A stretch of 64,000 nt of DNA from CAWKPF01 sp963851415 (GCA_963851415.1 CAWKPF010000003.1:372001-436000); one strand, 5' to 3'. Shown: positions 1-8,650, counted from the first letter of the stretch. A program made the numbers and translations. Notes: generated by a model not told the origin, from the letters alone.

Positions 1-792
1 ACTCTGGGCGTGCGACTGGCAGACGGCCGTGCCTTCGACCAGCGGGACCGCGACGGTGCCGCTCCGGTGGCGATGGTGAATCAGGCCTTCGCGCTCCGCT
101 TCTGGCCGGGTGAGCGGGCGATCGGCAAGCGCGTCACCGTGCGAGACCTCTCACTCGAGGTGATCGGGGTGACGGTGGACAACAAGATTCGGCGTCTGAC
201 CGAAGAGCCGCGAGTGGCGTTCTTTCTCCCCGCGCTGCAGTTTCACTCCCAGCGAGCCAAGCTGGTGGTGCGCTCCGAAGCTGGCAACGCCGAGGCGCTC
301 CTCCCTCTCGTGCGAGGCGAGGTCGCGGCACTCGATCCCCGGCTTCCCATCACGGGCTTGACCACGGTCGAGGACGCCATCGGTGCCAGTCTGATGCCGC
401 AGACCATCGCGTCCTGGCTGCTGATGGTGACCGGTGCGCTGGCCCTGGCTCTGGCCTCGATGGGGCTTTATGGCGTGCTCGCCTACACGGTGTCGCGTCG
501 AGTTCGCGAGATCGGCATCCGGATGGCGCTGGGTGCGCAGAGGCGCGACGTGGTGTCACTCGTCGTGTCTCGAGGCCTGGCCCTCGCTGTCGCAGGACTG
601 CTGGTGGGCGGACTGGCCGCTGCGGGGCTCGGGCAGCTCCTGCGAGGCATGCTGTTCGGGGCCGACCCGATCGACCCGATTCTCTTCGCCACGACGGCAG
701 GGCTGCTCCTGCTGGTCGCGGGGGCAGCGTGCTACCTGCCGGCTCGTCGCGCCGCGAGGATTCAGCCAGCCACGACGCTGCGTGCGGATTAG
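1..792 (+). CDS. ADOP/MacB-type ABC transporter permease, C-terminal part (5' end outside window)
   Basis: The reading frame is open from base 1, so this is the last ~263 residues of a longer gene. It begins in the periplasmic MacB_PCD-like domain (motif AIGKRVTV, then VIGV, and the VEDAI helix). It then gives a FtsX-type core: a hydrophobic segment near SWLLMVTGALALALASMGLYGVLAYTV (split here only for description), the cytoplasmic motif REIGIRMALGAQ, and two more membrane helices before a PARRAARIQPATTLR tail. REIGIRMALGA and the A-x-x-IxPxxxLR ending are hallmarks of the Acidobacteria-enriched ADOP permease family. The ATPase partner is not in the window. A second, complete member lies at 32526-35153. 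Confidence 0.9.
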   Translation, partial: TLGVRLADGRAFDQRDRDGAAPVAMVNQAFALRFWPGERAIGKRVTVRDLSLEVIGVTVDNKIRRLTEEPRVAFFLPALQFHSQRAKLVVRSEAGNAEALLPLVRGEVAALDPRLPITGLTTVEDAIGASLMPQTIASWLLMVTGALALALASMGLYGVLAYTVSRRVREIGIRMALGAQRRDVVSLVVSRGLALAVAGLLVGGLAAAGLGQLLRGMLFGADPIDPILFATTAGLLLLVAGAACYLPARRAARIQPATTLRAD

Positions 793-873
793 CGGGAGTT
801 CGGTGTTCTGGCGGACGCTGGGACTGGCCGCGAGGGTCGGTCACACCTGCGCAAACGGCACAGAGCCGCTCGT

Positions 874-1995
874 TCAGCGAAGAGCGGCCGCCCGCACCGC
901 TTCCGCGGCCACGGCGTGCCCGGCTGGCGACCAGTGGCCATCGCAACCGAGGGTGAAGTCGCGATACTGCCCACCGGACCGTCCGGCCGCTTCCTCGAAG
1001 GCGGGGAGCAGGTCCAGATACTCGACGTTGCCGTGCTCCGCAGCGAAGCGCTGCAGCTCCCCGGGCAGGCGCCGCTCGAGGGTGCCGCGAGTCGCTGCGG
1101 CGTAGTCGACCAGGGAAGGGATGGTGAAGAGATGGACTCGCCGGGGCCCGGCCGTGGCGACGATGCGGTCCAGGGCATAGAACATCCGATCCCGGTCTTC
1201 TTGGGTGTAGTGATCGTATCGCGAGCTGAGCTCCGTGGGCGAGCCGCCGGGGTTCTTCTCCTTGAGAGTCCTGATGGCGGTGCGCAGGATGTTGACCGAG
1301 TAGAGCCGGTTGCTGATCTGGTTGCTGAGTGCCGTAGTTCGGCTTCGCTCGGAGAGATCGCGCTCATCGAACTCGACGGTGTAGTACAACTCGAGCCCGT
1401 CGCCGTTGCGGCGAAGAAAGGGACGGTACTCTCGCGGAGAGAAGCTCGCGGGGTCGTTGTCGTCGAAGTCGTTCTCGGGGTAGAGGAAGACGAAGACGTC
1501 GGAGTGCTCGTAGCGGCTGGCTAGGGTGTCGTAGACCAGCCATTGCTGCACCGTGCCGAAGTAGCCGGCGGAGCCGAAGTTGAGATGCTCGATCCCGGTG
1601 CTCGACTCGAGTCGATCCGTCAGTCGTTCGCCGTCGGCGACTCCGAGGCCCTCCACGTACGAGTCGCCGAGGACGACGACCCGGCGCTCGGCAGGAGAGT
1701 CGAGAGCGCGCTCCCGGTCGCGCGCGCCCACGGAGTTGGAGGTGTAGATCTGATCGATGCACTTCTCGCGGTGGCGAAAACGAGTGTCGGGATGGCGCCA
1801 GATCCCGAATGCCGGGTCGATCGAGGCCCAGAACCGAGGGCGCGAGCTGACGGGGTAGGACTGATGGGGCAGCCACTCCTGTGCCACGCACAGGCGGACC
1901 ATCGCCTCGAAGGCCAGAAGAGAGAGCAGTCCCATCGATAGCCCGGTGAGCACGGGATGTCGTTGAGGCCAGCTGGATCGAAGCTGCGTCGACAC
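874..1995 (-). CDS. SGNH/GDSL-family hydrolase, membrane-anchored
   Basis: 373 residues with an N-terminal hydrophobic anchor (about residues 15-35). The nucleophile block GDSYVEG sits at residues 110-116 (Ser112), a GSAGYFG block follows near 141, and the C-terminal DGHWSPAGH block near 352-360 supplies the catalytic Asp/His. This order is that of SGNH esterases of the AlgX/DltE-like type, which often modify cell-surface polysaccharide acyl groups. The substrate cannot be told from sequence. The gene stands alone and faces the DUF2911 gene across a short divergent spacer. Confidence 0.8.
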   Translation of the reverse strand: MSTQLRSSWPQRHPVLTGLSMGLLSLLAFEAMVRLCVAQEWLPHQSYPVSSRPRFWASIDPAFGIWRHPDTRFRHREKCIDQIYTSNSVGARDRERALDSPAERRVVVLGDSYVEGLGVADGERLTDRLESSTGIEHLNFGSAGYFGTVQQWLVYDTLASRYEHSDVFVFLYPENDFDDNDPASFSPREYRPFLRRNGDGLELYYTVEFDERDLSERSRTTALSNQISNRLYSVNILRTAIRTLKEKNPGGSPTELSSRYDHYTQEDRDRMFYALDRIVATAGPRRVHLFTIPSLVDYAAATRGTLERRLPGELQRFAAEHGNVEYLDLLPAFEEAAGRSGGQYRDFTLGCDGHWSPAGHAVAAEAVRAAALR

Positions 1996-2095
1996 GGGCG
2001 GGATGGTAGCTCAGTCAGCCGGGAGAGGCGCTGTCGCCCCGTCGAGGGCGCGGCGCGCGCCGGGTGGCATAGGCTCTCCGGCAGGAGGACGAAGG

Positions 2096-2728
2096 ATGAG
2101 GAGGTTTTCGGCATGGCTGGCGATCGTGGCTTGGTGGCTCACTCTGGCCCCGGCTGTTCAGCCGCAGCCCCGGCGTCTCGCCAGTCCCAGAGGGCACTCC
2201 GCTGCCGAGGTCGGCGGCGAATGGAACGAGAACGGTCGCTACGTCGGCGGCAAGTGGATCGAGATCGACTACGGCCGGCCAATCAAGCGCGGCCGAGAGC
2301 CCTTCGGGCCGCCGGATTTCGTCGTCAAGCTCAACGACGGGGCGCCGGTGTGGCGCGCCGGTGCGAACCAGTCGACGGTGCTGCGCACGGAGGTGCCCCT
2401 CCTGATCGACGGCACGAGGATCGAGCCCGGGGAGTACACGGTGTTCATCGAGCTGCGCCGAAGCCTCTGGACGCTGATCATTTCGAACTGGCCGGCGCAG
2501 GCGGGCTACGACCCGAAAGACCGCGAGGCGGTGTTCGGCGCCTTCCACTACATGCCGAACAAGGACGTGCTGCGCACCGAGATGCGACTCGACCGCCTGT
2601 CCAACCGGTTCGAGCAGCTTTCGTGGCAGTTTCTCGACATGACCGACACCGCCGGCCGCCTGGCCCTGCTCTGGGACGACCGGATGGCTTCGGTCGTCTT
2701 TCGGGTCGCCCAGGATCCGGTGCAGTAG
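2096..2728 (+). CDS. DUF2911 domain protein, exported
   Basis: 210 residues from the ATG at 2096, which has an AGGAGG Shine-Dalgarno at 2083-2088. An upstream in-frame start at 2003 lacks a ribosome site. An N-terminal hydrophobic stretch (AWLAIVAWWLTLAPAVQPQ) looks like a signal peptide. The body carries the DUF2911 signature: IDYGRPIKRGR, then VWRAGANQSTVL, then the EYTVFIE strand and WTLIISNW. The family is small, secreted and of unknown function; it is frequent in Bacteroidetes and Acidobacteria. The gene converges on the acyl-CoA dehydrogenase with only 4 bp between stops. Confidence 0.8.
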   Translation: MRRFSAWLAIVAWWLTLAPAVQPQPRRLASPRGHSAAEVGGEWNENGRYVGGKWIEIDYGRPIKRGREPFGPPDFVVKLNDGAPVWRAGANQSTVLRTEVPLLIDGTRIEPGEYTVFIELRRSLWTLIISNWPAQAGYDPKDREAVFGAFHYMPNKDVLRTEMRLDRLSNRFEQLSWQFLDMTDTAGRLALLWDDRMASVVFRVAQDPVQ

Positions 2729-2732
2729 GTCG

Positions 2733-3896
2733 CTACGCCTTCGGATCGCCCAGGCCCAGATCTCGGCCGATGATCTCCTTCATGATCTCGGTAGTGCCGC
2801 CGTAGATGGTCTGGATGCGTGCGTCGAGCCAGGCTCGCGCGATCGGGTACTCCTTCATGTAGCCGTAGCCGCCGAACAGCTGAAGACAGCGATCGAGGAG
2901 TCGAGTCTGCATCTCGGTGCACCACCACTTGGCCATTGCCGCGTCCTCGGCGGTGAGCTGGCCGGCGTTGAGCAGCTCGACCTGCCGATCGACGAAGGTC
3001 TGGGCGAGCTCGAGCTCGGTCTTCAGCTCGGCCATCTGGAACCGGCTGTGCTGGAAGGAGCCGACCGGTCGTCCGAACGCCTGGCGCTCGGTGATGTACT
3101 CGAGCGTCCAGTCGAAGCCGGCACGCGCGTGGGCGACTCCGGTGATGGCGATACTGAGCCGCTCGCGCGGCAGATTGTGGACCAGTCCGAAGAAGCCTTC
3201 GCCTTCGTTGCCGAGTAGATTCTCGCGAGGCACTCGCACATCCTGGAAGAAGAGCTCTGCGGTGTCCTGGGCGTGCAGGCCGATCTTGTCGAGGTTGCGG
3301 CCGCGCTCGAAACCGTCCATGCCGTCCTCGATCACCAACAGGCTGATTCCGCGGTGGCGGGCATCGGGGTCGGTCTTGACCGCTGTGATGACGAGATCCG
3401 CGTTGATGCCGTTGGTGATGAAGGTCTTGGAGCCGTTGACCACATAGTGATCGCCGTCGAGCCGGGCCGTGGTGCGCAGGCTCGCGAGGTCGGATCCCAT
3501 GCCGGGCTCGGTCATCGCGATCGCTGCCATCCCTTCGCCACTGGTCATCCTGGGGAGCCAACGAGCCTTCTGGTCGTCGTCGGTGAGATCGAGGAAGTAG
3601 GGCAGGCAGATGTCGTTGTGGAGCACCATGCAGAAGCCCGAGCCGATCACGCCGGCGCGCTGGACCTCTTCGTTGATGACCACGTTGTAGCGGAAGTCCT
3701 TCTCGCCGGTACCGCCGTACTCGACCGGAGCCTCAACCGCGAGGAGACCTTGCTCGCCGGCCTTGCGGAACATCGACTTGTCGACCTGGCCCTCCTCTTC
3801 CCACTGCTCATGGTGGGGCACGATCTCGCGCTCGATGAAACGCCGTACGGCGTCGCGGAACCCTTCGTGAACGTCGTGGAACAGATCGCGCTGCAT
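2733..3896 (-). CDS. acyl-CoA dehydrogenase
   Basis: 387 residues, the normal length of FAD-dependent acyl-CoA dehydrogenases that introduce the alpha-beta double bond in beta-oxidation or amino-acid breakdown. The N-terminal helical domain is followed by the FAD-binding motif IAMTEPGMGSDLAS (about 145-160) and NGSKTFITNG. The family motif LFFQDVRVPRENLLGNEGEG lies mid-protein, and the C-terminal helical domain has QLFGGYGYMKEYP and IYGGTTEIMKEIIGR. The last of these is where the catalytic glutamate region of many family members lies. No ETF or thiolase gene is adjacent. The substrate chain length is not predictable. ATG start at 3896. Confidence 0.93.
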   Translation of the reverse strand: MQRDLFHDVHEGFRDAVRRFIEREIVPHHEQWEEEGQVDKSMFRKAGEQGLLAVEAPVEYGGTGEKDFRYNVVINEEVQRAGVIGSGFCMVLHNDICLPYFLDLTDDDQKARWLPRMTSGEGMAAIAMTEPGMGSDLASLRTTARLDGDHYVVNGSKTFITNGINADLVITAVKTDPDARHRGISLLVIEDGMDGFERGRNLDKIGLHAQDTAELFFQDVRVPRENLLGNEGEGFFGLVHNLPRERLSIAITGVAHARAGFDWTLEYITERQAFGRPVGSFQHSRFQMAELKTELELAQTFVDRQVELLNAGQLTAEDAAMAKWWCTEMQTRLLDRCLQLFGGYGYMKEYPIARAWLDARIQTIYGGTTEIMKEIIGRDLGLGDPKA

Positions 3897-4143
3897 GTCT
3901 TCTCCCTGCTCGGAATCTTACCGGAGACTCCGCGGATCTTTCGGACCTGGGTGTGCGTCGGTCGTTCGAGGTGAACGGCCCGCCCGGGATGTGGTCGGGA
4001 CCGAGAAGGTCGATCGGTTCGAGTGGCCTCGCCGAGCGATCCATGACCTCGCAGCCGCAAGAGGAGCGGATCCCGACAGGAAGGCTGACACGACCTTTCG
4101 AGTGCCATAGTCTCGGGGCTCCCGATCCGCGAAAGGACCCCCC

Positions 4144-5157
4144 ATGAAAGTCGACAGTGGCTTGATGACGCTCGAGCTCGCCGATGCACCGGAGCGGGCC
4201 AGGGAGATCGAATCCCTCGGCTTTGACGGCATGCTCTCGGCAGAGACCTCGCACGATCCCTTGTTTCCCCTACTGCTCGCGGCCGAGCACACCGAGCGTA
4301 TCGACTTGATGACGGCGATCGTCGTAGCGTTCGCTCGTTCACCGATGACCCTCGCGGCGCAGGCGCACGACCTGAACTCGTTCTCGAAAGGTCGTCTGGT
4401 GCTCGGACTCGGTTCGCAGATCAAGCCGCACATCACCAAGCGCTTCAGCATGCCCTGGTCGAAGCCGGCCGCTCGGATGCGCGAGTTCATCCTGGCGATG
4501 CGCTCGACCTGGGACTGCTGGTACGAAGGCAAGCCACTCGATTTCCGCGGCGACTTCTACACCCACACCCTGATGACGCCGATGTTCACCCCCACGGACA
4601 CCCAGTACCGCGCTCCGCGGGTGGTTCTCGCGGCCGTCGGACCGCTGATGACGCGGGTGGCCGGGGAAGTGGCGGACGGTGTGCTGGCGCACGCCTTCAC
4701 GACCAAGAGCTATCTGGAACAGGTGACGATTCCTGCGATCGAAGAGGGCCTCGCCAAGGCCGGTCGCTCGCGCAGCGACTTCGAAGTGGTCTACCCGGGC
4801 TTCGTCGTCAGCGGTGCCGACGAGAAGGCCTTTCTTGCGAGTCGCACGGCCGTCTGCAAGCAGATCGCCTTCTACGGCTCCACGCCGGCATATCGAGCGG
4901 TGCTGGAGACGCACGGTTGGGGGGAGCTCCAGGACGAGCTCAACGCGATGTCGAAGCGCGGACTCTGGGACGAGATGGGCACTCGCATCACGGACGAGAT
5001 CCTCGAGGAGTTCGCCGTGGTAGCGGAGAAGCCAGAAGACGTGGTGCCGAAGTTCAAGCAGCGATTTTCGGGTCTGGTCGACCGCACGTCGATGAGCTTC
5101 CCGTGGGCGGACCAGGAAACCACCAAGGCACTGGTCGCAGAGCTGCATTCCGCCTGA
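4144..5157 (+). CDS. TIGR03617-type F420-dependent LLM-class oxidoreductase
   Basis: 337-residue luciferase-like (TIM-barrel) protein. The N-terminus MKVDSGLMTLELADAPERA, the AETSHDPLFPLLLAAEHT block, then LVLGLGSQIKPHI and the FRGDFYTHTLMTPMF segment match the family of probable F420-dependent oxidoreductases described as TIGR03617, best known from actinobacteria. Coenzyme F420 as the hydride carrier is a family expectation; no F420 biosynthesis gene is in the window. It starts 247 bp away from the divergent acyl-CoA dehydrogenase. A 46-bp palindrome follows 8 bp after the stop codon. Confidence 0.85.
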   Translation: MKVDSGLMTLELADAPERAREIESLGFDGMLSAETSHDPLFPLLLAAEHTERIDLMTAIVVAFARSPMTLAAQAHDLNSFSKGRLVLGLGSQIKPHITKRFSMPWSKPAARMREFILAMRSTWDCWYEGKPLDFRGDFYTHTLMTPMFTPTDTQYRAPRVVLAAVGPLMTRVAGEVADGVLAHAFTTKSYLEQVTIPAIEEGLAKAGRSRSDFEVVYPGFVVSGADEKAFLASRTAVCKQIAFYGSTPAYRAVLETHGWGELQDELNAMSKRGLWDEMGTRITDEILEEFAVVAEKPEDVVPKFKQRFSGLVDRTSMSFPWADQETTKALVAELHSA

Positions 5158-5164
5158 TCCGAAT

Positions 5165-5210
5165 TCCGGGGACAGTTTACTTATCTCGAGATAAGTAAAC
5201 TGTCCCCGGA
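5165..5210. repeat. 46-bp perfect palindrome, REP/RAYT-like element (copy 1)
   Basis: Every base from 5165 to 5210 pairs with its mirror around CTCGAG (5185-5190), with outer ends TCCGGGGACAG and CTGTCCCCGGA. The left arm recurs exactly (23 bp) at 10123-10145, and a diverged right arm lies at 10237-10253. Elements with GGGGACAG/CTGTCCCC ends are, from memory, often spread by REP-associated Y1 transposases; no such transposase is in this window. The element sits just after the LLM oxidoreductase stop and before the convergent small membrane protein, so it could also act as a bidirectional terminator or mRNA-end stabiliser. Confidence 0.85.
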
Positions 5211-5224
5211 TCTCGAGGGCGGGT

Positions 5225-5587
5225 TCAGAAGGGCTTGTAGAGGGCCAGATAGGCGGCCAGTGCGCCCAGCAGGGGAAGAGCCCACAGCATGGGCTTGGCG
5301 AGTGCGGGCGATCGGTAGGGGATCATCAGCGCCGCGCCCAGCAGTAGCCAGATGACCAGCTTGGCGATGACCCAGCCGGGGAAGCCGCCACCGATTCTGG
5401 CCAGCAGGCCGAAGCCCGCGACCAGGGTGATCAGCAGACCCACTCCGTGCAGCGCGCTCGAGGCGGCCCGTGACCGGTTGCTCGCTTTGTCCCCGCCGTT
5501 GGCGACGTGCATGCACACGCCACCGACGGCGGTGAAGGTGAAGAGGATGCCGAGGATGTGGAGAAGTTTGTAGGTCAGAAGGCTCAA
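5225..5587 (-). CDS. small integral membrane protein, four predicted helices
   Basis: 120 residues, almost wholly hydrophobic. Segments near 5-27 (LLHILGILFTFTAVGGVCMHV), 43-64 (LHGVGLLITLVAGFGLL), 70-90 and 98-117 give four likely membrane spans. The layout resembles SirB2/DUF2269-like small membrane proteins, but no diagnostic motif was recognised, so no function is given. It lies 15 bp downstream of the amidohydrolase stop on the same strand and is probably co-transcribed with it. Confidence 0.7.
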   Translation of the reverse strand: MSLLTYKLLHILGILFTFTAVGGVCMHVANGGDKASNRSRAASSALHGVGLLITLVAGFGLLARIGGGFPGWVIAKLVIWLLLGAALMIPYRSPALAKPMLWALPLLGALAAYLALYKPF

Positions 5588-5602
5588 GGGTTCGTTCCTC
5601 GT

Positions 5603-7285
5603 TTAGCGGTCGGTCGTTTTCTCAGGGGCGGGCGTGTCGAGCTCGAGGCCGAGCTTGGCCCGCTCGACCATGTCCTCGACGTCCTGCAGCAGCTGCTTCG
5701 CGTCGTAGACGATCCCGTCCTTGATCGTGTAGCGCACGCCGCCCACGCGCTCGTGCTCGCCGGTCTCGTCGTTGAGGCGCACGGCACCCGTGCCGTAAAG
5801 CACCTTCAGATCGGCCAACGGATTCTCGTCGACCACGATGAGATCTGCGAGGAAGCCTTCGCGGATGACGCCGAAATCGATCGGCTCGCCCTTGGGCTTC
5901 ATGATCTCCATCGCCCCATGCATGGTGGCCGATCGAATGACCTCCAGAGGATGGAAGCCTGCTTCCTGCAACATCTCTAGCTCGAGAACCGTGCCGAAGC
6001 CGTAGAGCTGGTAGATGAAGCCGGAGTCGGAACCGACGGTGACTTTGCCACCCATGTCCTTGTAGTCGTCGAGAAACTCCATCCACACCTGGTAGAACTT
6101 CTTCCACGCGACTTCATCGGCAGTGGTCCAGTTGTACCAGTAGGAGCCGTGGTCTTCGCGACTCGGATCGTAGAAGCTCTGCAGTGACGGCAGGGTGTAC
6201 TTCTGGTGCCAGTCGGCGTTGCGAGCGCGCATGACGTCGCGCCCGGCCGAATAGATGGTCATCGTCGGATTGATGTAGAAGTCGAGCTGCTTGAACTCGG
6301 CCAGAAGCTCGTTCCAGCTGTCGCTGCCGGGGCCCGCGATCAGGTTCCACTGGCGCGCGACCTGTCCGAAGCGGAACTGCTCGTCCATGTAGTTCATCTC
6401 GACCGGCCAGGGCTGGACGTCGTGGTCCTCATACATCGACTCGAAGAGCCCGTAGAAGTGGGTCATGCTCCCCAGGCCGAGGCGAGCGGCGTCGAGTGCA
6501 TTCATCTGCGCGACGCCCATCTGGCTGAGGTGAGCAGTCGAGCCCAGGTTGTACTCCGCCGCCTCGTCGAGGAGGGCGGCCATGATGTCGGGGGGATGGG
6601 CGCCCAGCTTCAGGCCGTCGATTCCCTGCTCGGCCGCCCACCGAACCCACTCGCGGGCGTCTTCGGGAGTACGGATGTCGCGATCTTTCCACGCTTTTCC
6701 GCTCCCCGGGCGCTGATAGGAGACGATGCGCGGCGCCGTGATCTCGTTCGCGGCACTGCGCGCCCGCTCCGCCAGATCCCATTCGAGAGGGCCGGTGGGC
6801 ACGCCTCGTACGGTGGTGATGCCGTGTCCGAGCCACAGCTTGTAGACGTACTCGGCGTCGGGGGCCTTGGGGACGCCGCCGGTGTGCACGTGCAGGTCGA
6901 CGATGCCAGGCAGGACATAGGAGCCGCTCAGATCGATCTCGCGAGTGGCGTCCTTGGGACGCTTTGTCTCGTCAATGGGCAGGTTGGGCGCTCCGACCCC
7001 TTCGATCTCGACGATTCGGTTGCCTTCGATGACGATGTCGACCGGTCCCATTGGGGGCGCGCCCGTTCCATTGATCATGGTGACGCCACGCAGGATGAGA
7101 CGGTCGAACGGCCCCTCACCCTCTTCGCGATCGGGGGCCGGCAGGACCAGCTTCTCCTCTGGCTCCTCGGCGTCGCTCGACGAGGACGACGTCTGGGCCA
7201 GGGTCACCGGGGTGAGAAGGAAGACGAGACAAATCGCGAGCAGTCCTGTGCTGCCGCGCCGAGCGAGCTCTCGCAGGTCGACCAT
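5603..7285 (-). CDS. exported amidohydrolase (imidazolonepropionase-like)
   Basis: 560 residues with a signal peptide (about residues 14-30, ending TPVTLAQ) and a Ser/Glu-rich linker. The amidohydrolase fold starts with RLILRGVTMINGTG (about 62) and the metal-binding HVH motif at His132/His134 (IVDLHVHTGG). A later STAHLSQMG histidine and GSDSGF aspartate supply further metal ligands. The C-terminal FGVIREGFLADLIVVDENPL strand motif is typical of the secreted imidazolonepropionase-like family. The substrate is unknown; such enzymes often degrade peptides or cyclic amides outside the cytoplasm. It is likely the first gene of a two-gene unit with the downstream small membrane protein. Confidence 0.85.
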   Translation of the reverse strand: MVDLRELARRGSTGLLAICLVFLLTPVTLAQTSSSSSDAEEPEEKLVLPAPDREEGEGPFDRLILRGVTMINGTGAPPMGPVDIVIEGNRIVEIEGVGAPNLPIDETKRPKDATREIDLSGSYVLPGIVDLHVHTGGVPKAPDAEYVYKLWLGHGITTVRGVPTGPLEWDLAERARSAANEITAPRIVSYQRPGSGKAWKDRDIRTPEDAREWVRWAAEQGIDGLKLGAHPPDIMAALLDEAAEYNLGSTAHLSQMGVAQMNALDAARLGLGSMTHFYGLFESMYEDHDVQPWPVEMNYMDEQFRFGQVARQWNLIAGPGSDSWNELLAEFKQLDFYINPTMTIYSAGRDVMRARNADWHQKYTLPSLQSFYDPSREDHGSYWYNWTTADEVAWKKFYQVWMEFLDDYKDMGGKVTVGSDSGFIYQLYGFGTVLELEMLQEAGFHPLEVIRSATMHGAMEIMKPKGEPIDFGVIREGFLADLIVVDENPLADLKVLYGTGAVRLNDETGEHERVGGVRYTIKDGIVYDAKQLLQDVEDMVERAKLGLELDTPAPEKTTDR

Positions 7286-7647
7286 CGGGGAAATCTCCTT
7301 TGAATTGCGGCGATCCTACCCGAAGCGTCAGGGGGGGTGAGGGGAGGCAACGGATCGCCCTCGGCCTCCGGCCCGGTACGACCTCCGGAGGCGCCGGGCC
7401 CCTGTCCGAAGGGGTAGCCTCTGACCCCGCTCGAAGGGCAGCTTCGACCCGAAACGGGTCCGACCGACGGGTCGATTCTTGGTATTTCGAGACTAGATTC
7501 CGGCGAATGGGGAATTGAAAGACAATTTCGCGACTGGGTCGTCAGATCTCGTCGCCCGCGCCGGGAGTCCCGTGTTTATTGACTTTCTATGCCATCGGGG
7601 GTGTCAGGACTGGCGCGATCCGCGAAAAGCCGAGCGTTTCTGGGCAC

Positions 7648-7677
7648 TTGACATCTTGCGCTCGCTCGGAATATTGC
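7648..7677 (+). promoter_or_regulatory. candidate sigma70-type promoter for RRM gene
   Basis: A perfect TTGACA at 7648-7653 is followed, 18 bp on, by TATTGC (7672-7677) as a poor -10 box. It would give a leader of about 220 nt before the ATG at 7909. This rests on the motif alone. Confidence 0.3.
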
Positions 7678-7755
7678 TACGCTCTTCGGGCCAAGCGGGC
7701 ACTGCAAACCGCGCAAAGTGTCACCCCCCCTTTACTGAAGCGCTTATCCCAGAGC

Positions 7756-7785
7756 CGTGAATCCCGGAACCGTGAATCCCGGAAC
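7756..7785 (+). repeat. perfect 15-bp tandem duplication in RRM leader
   Basis: CGTGAATCCCGGAAC occurs twice with no spacer (7756-7770 and 7771-7785). A third partial match (agTG) follows. It lies in the presumed untranslated leader of the RRM gene. Confidence 0.9.
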
Positions 7786-7908
7786 AGTGGTGAGGTTCTT
7801 CTCGAGTGGTGGTCAGTCGCAGAGCGCACGTGCATGTCCGGACCGGCGGTTTTGTCACATGGGGTGGCACGACCACGATCCGCACAGCGCGGAAGGAGTG
7901 AGAGAAGA

Positions 7909-8178
7909 ATGTCGAAGCGAATCTACGTAGGCAACCTGCCTTTCAGCACCAACGAGAGCGAATTGCGTGATCTCTTTGGTACTCACGGCGAAGTCACCGA
8001 GGTCAACATCGTCACGGACCGGGACACGGGTCGGTCGCGCGGCTTCGGTTTTGTTGAAATGGCCAGCGGTGCCGACGAGGCGATCGCAGCGCTCAACGGT
8101 TCCAGCATGGGTGGACGTAGCCTGACTGTCAACGAGGCGCGCCCGCGCACGGAACGCCCCCAGCGTCCGCGCTGGTAA
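7909..8178 (+). CDS. RRM-type RNA-binding protein
   Basis: 89 residues made almost entirely of one RNA-recognition motif. RNP2 is IYVGNL (residues 4-9) and RNP1 is RGFGFVEM (about 44-51), with the usual DRDTGRSRG loop before RNP1. A short basic tail (ARPRTERPQRPRW) follows. The ATG at 7909 is chosen because it has GGAAGGAG at 7891-7898 and puts RNP2 four residues from the N-terminus as in other bacterial RRM proteins. Such proteins bind single-stranded RNA and are often cold- or stress-induced. A second RRM gene follows on the same strand after a structured spacer. Confidence 0.93.
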   Translation: MSKRIYVGNLPFSTNESELRDLFGTHGEVTEVNIVTDRDTGRSRGFGFVEMASGADEAIAALNGSSMGGRSLTVNEARPRTERPQRPRW

Positions 8179-8201
8179 GATGGTTCCCTGATTCCACCGT
8201 A

Positions 8202-8241
8202 GGTCACTCATCGCCTCCGCGATGCGGAGGCGGCGGTGACC
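8202..8241 (+). promoter_or_regulatory. structured spacer hairpin between the two RRM genes
   Basis: A 9-bp perfect stem (8212-8220 with 8224-8232, loop GAT) is enclosed by a 6-bp outer stem (8202-8207 with 8236-8241). There is no T-run after it, so it does not look like a standard intrinsic terminator. It ends 9 nt before the AGGAG of the downstream RRM gene, which is a good place for translational control. Confidence 0.6.
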
Positions 8242-8245
8242 AACG

Positions 8246-8650
8246 GTGACAGGAGCGATTCCGATTCCAAAAGTATTTGTAGGCAATCTGAGCTACGACA
8301 CGACTCCAGGAGACCTGGAGAAGCTGTTTACCGAGGTCGGTGACGTTGGCGAGGTCTTCTTGCCCAACGACCGAGCCACGGGCCGCCCCCGCGGCTTCGC
8401 GTTCGTCGAGTTCGACAACGCGGAAGCAGTGACCCAAGCCATCGAGAAGTTCGATGGCCACGATGTGAAGGGCCGTCCCATTCGAGTCAGTGTGGCCGAG
8501 GAGCGGCCCCGGCGCCCGCCGCGTCAGTTCGACGGCGGTGGTGGTGGTGGCGGCGACTGGGGTGGTGGTCCCCCGCGCGGTGCGAAGGGTGGGGCCGGCA
8601 AGCCCAAGGGCAGCCGAAGAAACGCCAGAGGCAAGAAGCGAAGCCTCTGA
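8246..8650 (+). CDS. RRM-type RNA-binding protein with Gly-rich/basic tail; start possibly ATT at 8264
   Basis: One RRM with RNP2 VFVGNL and RNP1 RGFAFVEF, then a tail of PRRPPRQFD, a glycine run of seven, DWGGGPPRG and a Lys/Arg-rich end (KPKGSRRNARGKKRSL). The tail resembles Gly-rich RNA-binding proteins. The only canonical start is GTG at 8246, which has no good ribosome site and sits at the foot of the spacer hairpin. A perfect AGGAG at 8251-8255 instead sits 8 nt before an in-frame ATT at 8264. That would give MPKVFVGNL, exactly the family's usual N-terminus. ATT starts are known for infC and pcnB, where they serve regulation. Confidence 0.9.
   Translation: MTGAIPIPKVFVGNLSYDTTPGDLEKLFTEVGDVGEVFLPNDRATGRPRGFAFVEFDNAEAVTQAIEKFDGHDVKGRPIRVSVAEERPRRPPRQFDGGGGGGGDWGGGPPRGAKGGAGKPKGSRRNARGKKRSL

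Larger units (their letters stand above)
7286..7908. other. 623-bp intergenic region between amidohydrolase and RRM gene
   Basis: No credible gene was seen; the open frame starting at 7579 simply runs into the RRM protein and its upstream part has no family features. The stretch holds the divergent promoter area of the amidohydrolase, a possible sigma70-type promoter near 7648-7677, and a perfect tandem duplication at 7756-7785. It probably forms a leader of more than 200 nt for the RRM mRNA. Long leaders are typical for bacterial RRM and cold-shock RNA-binding genes. Confidence 0.5.
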
